From assembly GCA_020722315.1 (NCBI GenBank), contig DYLD01000003.1, forward strand, positions 14,869-47,563: a stretch of 32,695 nt of DNA, in the 5' to 3' direction. The position numbers and the translations under genes were made by a program. This document shows, piece after piece, positions 27,710 through 32,695 of the stretch. This DNA is from Syntrophus aciditrophicus (GTDB lineage: Bacteria; Desulfobacterota; Syntrophia; Syntrophales; UBA5619). The notes beneath the pieces were generated by a model. That model worked only from the letters and a program-made list of their open reading frames with translations, was not told where the DNA came from and ran no database searches. Positions within the stretch are counted from its first letter, which is position 1. Every line of letters starts with the position of its first letter.

Positions 27710-28948
27710 ATGCTTGATTTGTTCAAGATAGCCATAAGAAACCTTTTGCGCTACAGCCGCAGGACGATTCTGACCGCATCGCTGATCGCGATCGGCGTGA
27801 TGTTCGTGCTGGTCTTCTCCGCGGCGTCGGGTTCGTTCAAGTCCCTGATGATCGGCCAGATCACCGACTCGCTGATGGGCCATATCCAGATCCACAAAAA
27901 GGGCTATGTCTCGTCGCTCGAGAGCCTGCCGCTCAATCTGGGCCTTCCGCATAAGACATCCGTCAAAATCGATGAAATGCTCGCCCGATCAAAAGAAATC
28001 GAGGCATCATCGCCGCGGATCAAGTTCGGCGCCCTGTTCAGCAACTTCGTCGAATCGACGAACATCCGCCTCAACGGAGTCTATCCGGACAGGGAATTCA
28101 AAACCGTCCCCCTTCTCTCGTCGAGGATTTCGAAGGGGAAAAAGAGCATCCAGAAGGGTGAAATCCTGATCCCGGCGCTGTTGGAAAGGGGGATGAAGGT
28201 CAAGATCGGTGATTCGATCGTTGTCGTCGCGACAAACAAGGAAGGTTCCGTCAACGGGAAGCAGTTCGTCGTCGCCGGTGTTCTCGACGGGATCACCGGA
28301 CCGGGAGGAAGGGACGGTTACATCCATATCGACGACGCCGTCGAGCTTCTGAGGCTGCCGGAGACGGAGATCAGCGAAATCGTGATCCGTCTGAAGGATT
28401 TCTCCCGTCTGAACATCGTGTTGAACGATATCACGGGACAACTGCAGAAGACATTTCAGAAGGACGGAAAATTCCCGCTGGAGATACACACGTGGGAGGA
28501 TCTCTCCCCGTTTTTCAACATCTCGCTGATGATCGACATCATGACCTTCTTCATCAAGATTATGCTCGTCGCGCTGGTTTTGATCAGCGTGTTGAATGTG
28601 ATGATCATGGCCGTCTACGAGCGGATCCGCGAGATCGGGACGATGGCCGCCCTCGGAACCCCTCCCTCCAAAATCCTGTCGCTGTTTATGCTTGAAGGAC
28701 TTTCGCTCGGGGTTCTGGGAACCGTTCTAGGCGGGGTTGTCGGCGCGGTTATCCTGTGGATTCTGAACATTGCAAAAATAACGTATAACTTCGGGCAGTC
28801 GAAAGGACTCGTTTTGAGCGTATCGGTGGACCTGACGGAGCTCGCGGTCATTTCGCTCATCGTGATACTGGTGTCGGTCATTGCAACGCTCGAGCCGGCC
28901 TTCAAGGCCTCGCGCATGAAGCCGATCGAGGCCCTCAGACACGTATAG
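27710..28948 (+). CDS. FtsX/MacB-like ABC transporter permease
   Basis: N-terminal FKIAIRNLLRYSRRTILTASLIAIGVMF, C-terminal MAVYERIREIGTMAALGTPPSKILSLFMLEGLSLGVLG and FKASRMKPIEALRHV. Confidence 0.93.
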   Translation: MLDLFKIAIRNLLRYSRRTILTASLIAIGVMFVLVFSAASGSFKSLMIGQITDSLMGHIQIHKKGYVSSLESLPLNLGLPHKTSVKIDEMLARSKEIEASSPRIKFGALFSNFVESTNIRLNGVYPDREFKTVPLLSSRISKGKKSIQKGEILIPALLERGMKVKIGDSIVVVATNKEGSVNGKQFVVAGVLDGITGPGGRDGYIHIDDAVELLRLPETEISEIVIRLKDFSRLNIVLNDITGQLQKTFQKDGKFPLEIHTWEDLSPFFNISLMIDIMTFFIKIMLVALVLISVLNVMIMAVYERIREIGTMAALGTPPSKILSLFMLEGLSLGVLGTVLGGVVGAVILWILNIAKITYNFGQSKGLVLSVSVDLTELAVISLIVILVSVIATLEPAFKASRMKPIEALRHV

Positions 28949-28962
28949 AAAGGAGTAGGCTC

Positions 28963-29358
28963 ATGAAGAAAATCACTGTTTTGATGATTTGCGTAATTTC
29001 TTTGCTGGCCGTCTTTACTGCATCGGCCGTGTCGGCCAAAAGCGGTAAAATCGCGGTCGCCGCGGACGGAAAGAGCAGTACCGCAATGGTAAGTGCCGTA
29101 GCCGCACGCAGCGCATTTTTTCTCTTCTTTGACCAGGGGGGTAAGTTTCTCGAAGCCATTGCGAACCCGCACAAAGACGCCGGCAGCAACGCGAGCGGTC
29201 TTGTCACGGGGTTTCTCGCCGACAACGGTGTGACCGACGTGATCGCGGGCGCCTTCGGCGACAAAATGAAAAATGCGCTGGAGCAAAAGGGAATCCGCTG
29301 TGCCGAACAGAAGGGAATTACTGCGGCGGAAGCCGTGAGGCGGAATCTGCTGAGATAG
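28963..29358 (+). CDS. NifX/NifB-C (dinitrogenase iron-molybdenum cofactor) domain-like protein with predicted signal peptide
   Basis: MKKITVLMICVISLLAVFTASAVSAKS signal; KIAVAADGKSSTAMVSAVAARSAFFLFFD...ANPHKDAGSNASGLVTGFLADNGVTDVIAGAFGDKMKNALEQKGI resembles the NifX-type fold. Confidence 0.72.
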   Translation: MKKITVLMICVISLLAVFTASAVSAKSGKIAVAADGKSSTAMVSAVAARSAFFLFFDQGGKFLEAIANPHKDAGSNASGLVTGFLADNGVTDVIAGAFGDKMKNALEQKGIRCAEQKGITAAEAVRRNLLR

Positions 29359-29367
29359 GAGGCCTCG

Positions 29368-30096
29368 ATGCTGAGAGTCATCATCGTGTTTCTATCGCTG
29401 CTGGTTGCGGCGCCGGTTTTCGCACTAGACGGCGACGCGCTTTTGAAACAGGTCGACCGGAACCTCAACCCGGAATCGTACGAGCTCTACCGCAAACTGA
29501 TTAACGTCGAACCGAACGGCAGCAAGAAGGAATTTACGATGTTTTCGGTCAAAAAGGGTGCCGACAAGGTCGCCGCGCTGTTTCTCGCGCCGGCGAGCGA
29601 AAAGGGCCGCAGCACGCTCCGCCTCGGTGAAAACATGTGGCTCTACATCCCGAACGTCGGCAAGCCGATCCGTATCACGAGCCTTCAGTCGGTCGTCGGC
29701 GGCGTCTTCAACAATTCCGACATCCTCAGTCTGGACTACGCGACCGAATACAACGTCGCGAAGATCGAAGATGCCGGGAAGGAGCACCTGCTTTTCCTGA
29801 AGGCGAAAAACAACAACGTCGCCTACGACCAGCTCAAGATGTGGGTGGATAAGGCGAAGACGATCCCGATAAAGATCGAGTGCCTCACCGGAGCGAATAT
29901 GCTGATCAAGACTCTCTATTTCAAGGACATCAAGGATTTCGGGGGTGGGATCGTCCGGCCGTCGGTGACCGAAACGGACAGCCCGCTTTTCAAGGGCTAC
30001 AAGTCCGTCATGCTGTACGCCGGGATCAAGAAGCGGACGTTCAAGGACGAGGTGTTCACGCTTACGTTTATGCCGAATCTCGATTCCTTGCGCTGA
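29368..30096 (+). CDS. LolA-like outer membrane lipoprotein-sorting protein
   Basis: Signal peptide LSLLVAAPVFA; GENMWLYIPNVGKPIRITSLQSVVGGVFNNSDILSLDYATEYNV; MWVDKAKTIPIKIECL. Confidence 0.83.
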   Translation: MLRVIIVFLSLLVAAPVFALDGDALLKQVDRNLNPESYELYRKLINVEPNGSKKEFTMFSVKKGADKVAALFLAPASEKGRSTLRLGENMWLYIPNVGKPIRITSLQSVVGGVFNNSDILSLDYATEYNVAKIEDAGKEHLLFLKAKNNNVAYDQLKMWVDKAKTIPIKIECLTGANMLIKTLYFKDIKDFGGGIVRPSVTETDSPLFKGYKSVMLYAGIKKRTFKDEVFTLTFMPNLDSLR

Positions 30097-30145
30097 CTTA
30101 TACCTTCTCCCAAATCGCACGCATAGTCGTTCGAGAGCCGTAAAA

Positions 30146-31462
30146 ATGGCCCGCTTGAAATCCTCTCTTCTTATAAGGCTGTCCCTTCTGCTGCTGATTC
30201 TCTTGCCGGCAGCGGGCCGCGCCGAGGAGTCGTACACGTTCGACCTCTCGGAAATCGAAAAGAAACCTTACCATTTCGGCGCATATGTTGAGGCACGTCC
30301 GATTGCGTTTCTGCTCGATGAGGACGCCGCGCTCTACAAGCTCCAGTACTATGCCGATGACCCCGGAAGCGCGGTGGAAGAGCTGAACGGCCGGGTTCAG
30401 CTCGAGGGAAGCTACAAAAAGGGGAAGGGCCGCCTCTATCTGAAGACGAACACCGATCTTGTCTACTCCACGTTCAGCTACGGCGACGAGAATACCGCGA
30501 TCTACGAGGGTCACGCAACATACAACTTTTCGGATTCGCTCAAGATTCAAATCGGCAAACGGAATCTGAAATGGGGCAAGGGCTACGCGTGGAACCCCGT
30601 CAACTTCTTCGACCGCGTCAAGGACCCCGATGATCCGGATCAATCCCTCGAGGGGAACATCATCGCAAGCATGGACTATATCCGGAGCTTCGACGGGCCG
30701 CTGAAGACCGTTTCGTTCACACCCGTTCTGTTCCCCGTTTACGACCATATCAACAAGGAGTTCGGGATCAAAGACCGTCTGAATCTGGGTGCAAAAATCT
30801 ACCTGCTTCTCTACGACACCGATCTCGATCTGATCTACGCCGCCGACGGCAGCAGGACGGCGCGGGTCGGTTTCGATTTCTCGCGGAACATCACGACGAG
30901 CTTCGAGATCCACGGCGAGATCGCCCAAATCCGCAACCATACCAGACAGACGCTCGACGCGGCCGGCGCCGTCCGCACCGACACCTCCGACGAGATCAGC
31001 GGCCTCGTCGGCATCCGCCATCTGACGGCCTTCGACCTGACGACAATCATAGAATACTACCACAACGGAACCGGCATGGACGTCGACGCGATGGAAAACT
31101 ATTTTGGCTATATCAAGAGGGGCTTCGACGTGTACCGCTCAACCGGAAACGCCGCGATGATCGGAACCGCGCAAAAACTGGCCTCTTCCGGCTACGGCCG
31201 CAGCAACCCGATGGAGGATTATCTCTATATCAAGTTAAGCCAGAAGGAGCCGCTGGACATCCTCTACTTCACGCCGTCCGTCGCGGCGATCATCAATACC
31301 AACGACGGCAGCCTCAACGTCACGCCGGAGCTGCTTTACACCGGGATCAAGAACCTGGAGCTCCGCCTCCGAGCCGGGTTTATCCGCGGGGGAAACGGAA
31401 CCGAGTTCGGCGAGAAGGCCGCGGACTATCGCTTCGAACTCCGCGCCGGCTACTATTTTTAG
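30146..31462 (+). CDS. predicted outer membrane beta-barrel protein
   Basis: Signal peptide LLLLILLPAAGRA; alternating amphipathic strands (YHFGAYVEARPIAFL, LKIQIGKRNLKWGKGYAWNPVNFF); C-terminal FELRAGYYF aromatic end. Confidence 0.72.
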   Translation: MARLKSSLLIRLSLLLLILLPAAGRAEESYTFDLSEIEKKPYHFGAYVEARPIAFLLDEDAALYKLQYYADDPGSAVEELNGRVQLEGSYKKGKGRLYLKTNTDLVYSTFSYGDENTAIYEGHATYNFSDSLKIQIGKRNLKWGKGYAWNPVNFFDRVKDPDDPDQSLEGNIIASMDYIRSFDGPLKTVSFTPVLFPVYDHINKEFGIKDRLNLGAKIYLLLYDTDLDLIYAADGSRTARVGFDFSRNITTSFEIHGEIAQIRNHTRQTLDAAGAVRTDTSDEISGLVGIRHLTAFDLTTIIEYYHNGTGMDVDAMENYFGYIKRGFDVYRSTGNAAMIGTAQKLASSGYGRSNPMEDYLYIKLSQKEPLDILYFTPSVAAIINTNDGSLNVTPELLYTGIKNLELRLRAGFIRGGNGTEFGEKAADYRFELRAGYYF

Positions 31463-31500
31463 ACCAAAGACACCGAAAACTCAGAAAAACTCCATTTTTG

Positions 31501-32616
31501 TCAGACGAGTTTCCTTCCTTCACAGATATTGATCAATTCGGCCAGCGCAAGGATTTGCGGTCTGCGGCCTCTGCCTTCCCTCAATACCGTTATGAGACCC
31601 GCCTTTTTCAGTTTTCCAAGCATGTTCATGATCATCGGCATACCCGGCATGCCGGCCCGGGATTGCAAAAGGGCGCTCGTAAAAATCGGCTGATCAAACA
31701 AATGATCCAAAAGAGGAACGGCGTAACGCGAACGGGTAAGTTGGAGAAAGGTGTCCTTTAGTTTATCGTAAAGATCTATAATTTGCTTTGCCTTTTTTGA
31801 ATTCTGCCGGGACTCCTCATCCAATGCTGTCAGGAAAAAAGCGATCCACTTCGTCCATGCTTCCGGGGTTTTTTCATGCAAGAACCGAAGCCCCGCCGCG
31901 TATTGTTCCCGGTGCTGCTCCAGGTAGGCGGAAATATAGAAGACCGGATGGGAAATCAGGTTTCTTTCAAAAAGGAATAAAGGGATAATGATCCGTCCCA
32001 GCCTGCCGTTTCCATCCAGAAACGGGTGAATCAGTTCAAATTGCGCATGGATGATTGCCAACTGAATCAGCGGGTCAGGGCGCTCGAAGTGGTAATACTT
32101 CTCCCAGTTTTCAAGGTACCCAAAGAGATTCCCTGGAGCAGGCGGTACAAAATGCGCCTTTTCGATCGGCGATCCCGGTGTTCCGATCCAGTTCTACGTC
32201 CTCCGGAATTGGCCGCGGGCCTTGAATTTGCCGCGCACCCCCTCCAGGAGAACAGCGTGGAGATCCTTCAGAAGGTTCAACGAAAAGGGGCGGGTTTTCA
32301 ATTCCTGCTCGGCCAGACGCATCGCCCGTCGGTAGTTCATAATCTCTTCGATATCATGAACCCGTGATTCTTCCCGCGGCATATCTCCGGCTTCAAACCG
32401 CATGACTTCGGACAGAGTGGCCTGTGTCCCCTCGATCTTCGAAGATAAAACAGCTTCCTGCGTGGTAAGCGGAGAAAGCAGCACATCCGGATTGGCAACG
32501 CCGTAGAGAACACCGTCGAAATAGGCAAGGGAGCGGTTAGCTCTGCCGATCAAAGGGATCAAGGAATCCCATCGGATTTCCTCGATTGGAAGTTGTTGTG
32601 GTTCAAACGGTTTCAT
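31501..32616 (-). pseudogene. Fic family protein (AMPylase-like, C-terminal winged helix), interrupted by in-frame TAG
   Basis: HPFLDGNGRLGR Fic motif; N-terminal SSKIEG inhibitory motif. ORFs 32194..32628 and 31501..32061 are in the same frame; QFRRT-TAG-NWIGTPGSPIEKAHFVPPAP continues across the stop. Confidence 0.85.
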
Positions 32617-32683
32617 TTTGTCTATCACAGGTTATTGATTAACTGGTTTGTCTATAACAAAATGCGATTTTGATATAAACAAA
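32617..32683. promoter_or_regulatory. three operator-like 15-bp repeats upstream of fic
   Basis: tttgtctatcacagg (32617), tttgtctataacaaa (32647, perfect TTTGT/ACAAA inverted repeat), tttgatataaacaaa (32669). Confidence 0.5.
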
Positions 32684-32695
32684 ATGCAATACCGT

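Noticed and set aside
29425-30237. 270-aa minus-strand ORF
   Set aside because: Antisense to the LolA-like gene, highly charged and without recognisable family.
30098-31063. 321-aa minus-strand ORF
   Set aside because: Antisense to the beta-barrel gene, which has signal peptide, operon context and barrel-like composition; no domain in the antisense product.
32194-32196. Pyrrolysine or selenocysteine recoding at the Fic TAG
   Set aside because: Selenocysteine uses TGA; pyrrolysine would need pyl genes not visible here and the expected residue looks like Gln, so a nonsense mutation or sequence error is simpler.
1-32695. CRISPR array, rRNA, tRNA, prophage or intact IS element
   Set aside because: No regularly spaced direct repeats with spacers, no rRNA signature, no tRNA-like cloverleaf noticed by eye and no transposase, integrase or phage structural genes; tRNAscan or cmscan would be needed to exclude small RNAs.

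Overview
The window is a gene-dense, mostly chromosomal-looking bacterial segment. The gene content suggests a Deltaproteobacteria/Syntrophales-like anaerobe, but that is inference. About 25 protein genes are supportable: M48 protease, methyltransferase, pyruvoyl arginine decarboxylase, PK_C-like protein, Ord-like dehydrogenase, D-aminoacylase, glycerate 2-kinase, EamA transporter, MscL, HIT-like protein, GT2, HMGL-like enzyme, APH/P-loop kinase, L,D-transpeptidase, MoxR plus CoxE-like VWA, RF3, HAD, PaaI thioesterase, CNT transporter, MsrAB, an ABC/NifX-like/LolA-like/beta-barrel operon, and Fic. The most notable non-coding signal is a MITE-like repeat family with at least seven copies. Its ends are inverted (GAGACCTTT...AAAGGTCTC), it has nested internal palindromes and two size classes (~104 and ~198 bp), and several copies abut start codons or bracket genes. 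A candidate structured RNA or remnant ending in a strong intrinsic terminator lies between two direct copies. Other points of interest are a decayed amino-acid ABC transporter that has lost its permease, three homopolymer frameshifts, a Fic gene split by one in-frame TAG with three operator-like palindromes upstream, and an operon pairing a LolCDE/MacB-like ABC transporter with an exported NifX-like protein, a LolA-like protein and an outer-membrane barrel. No CRISPR array, rRNA, tRNA or intact transposase was recognised.
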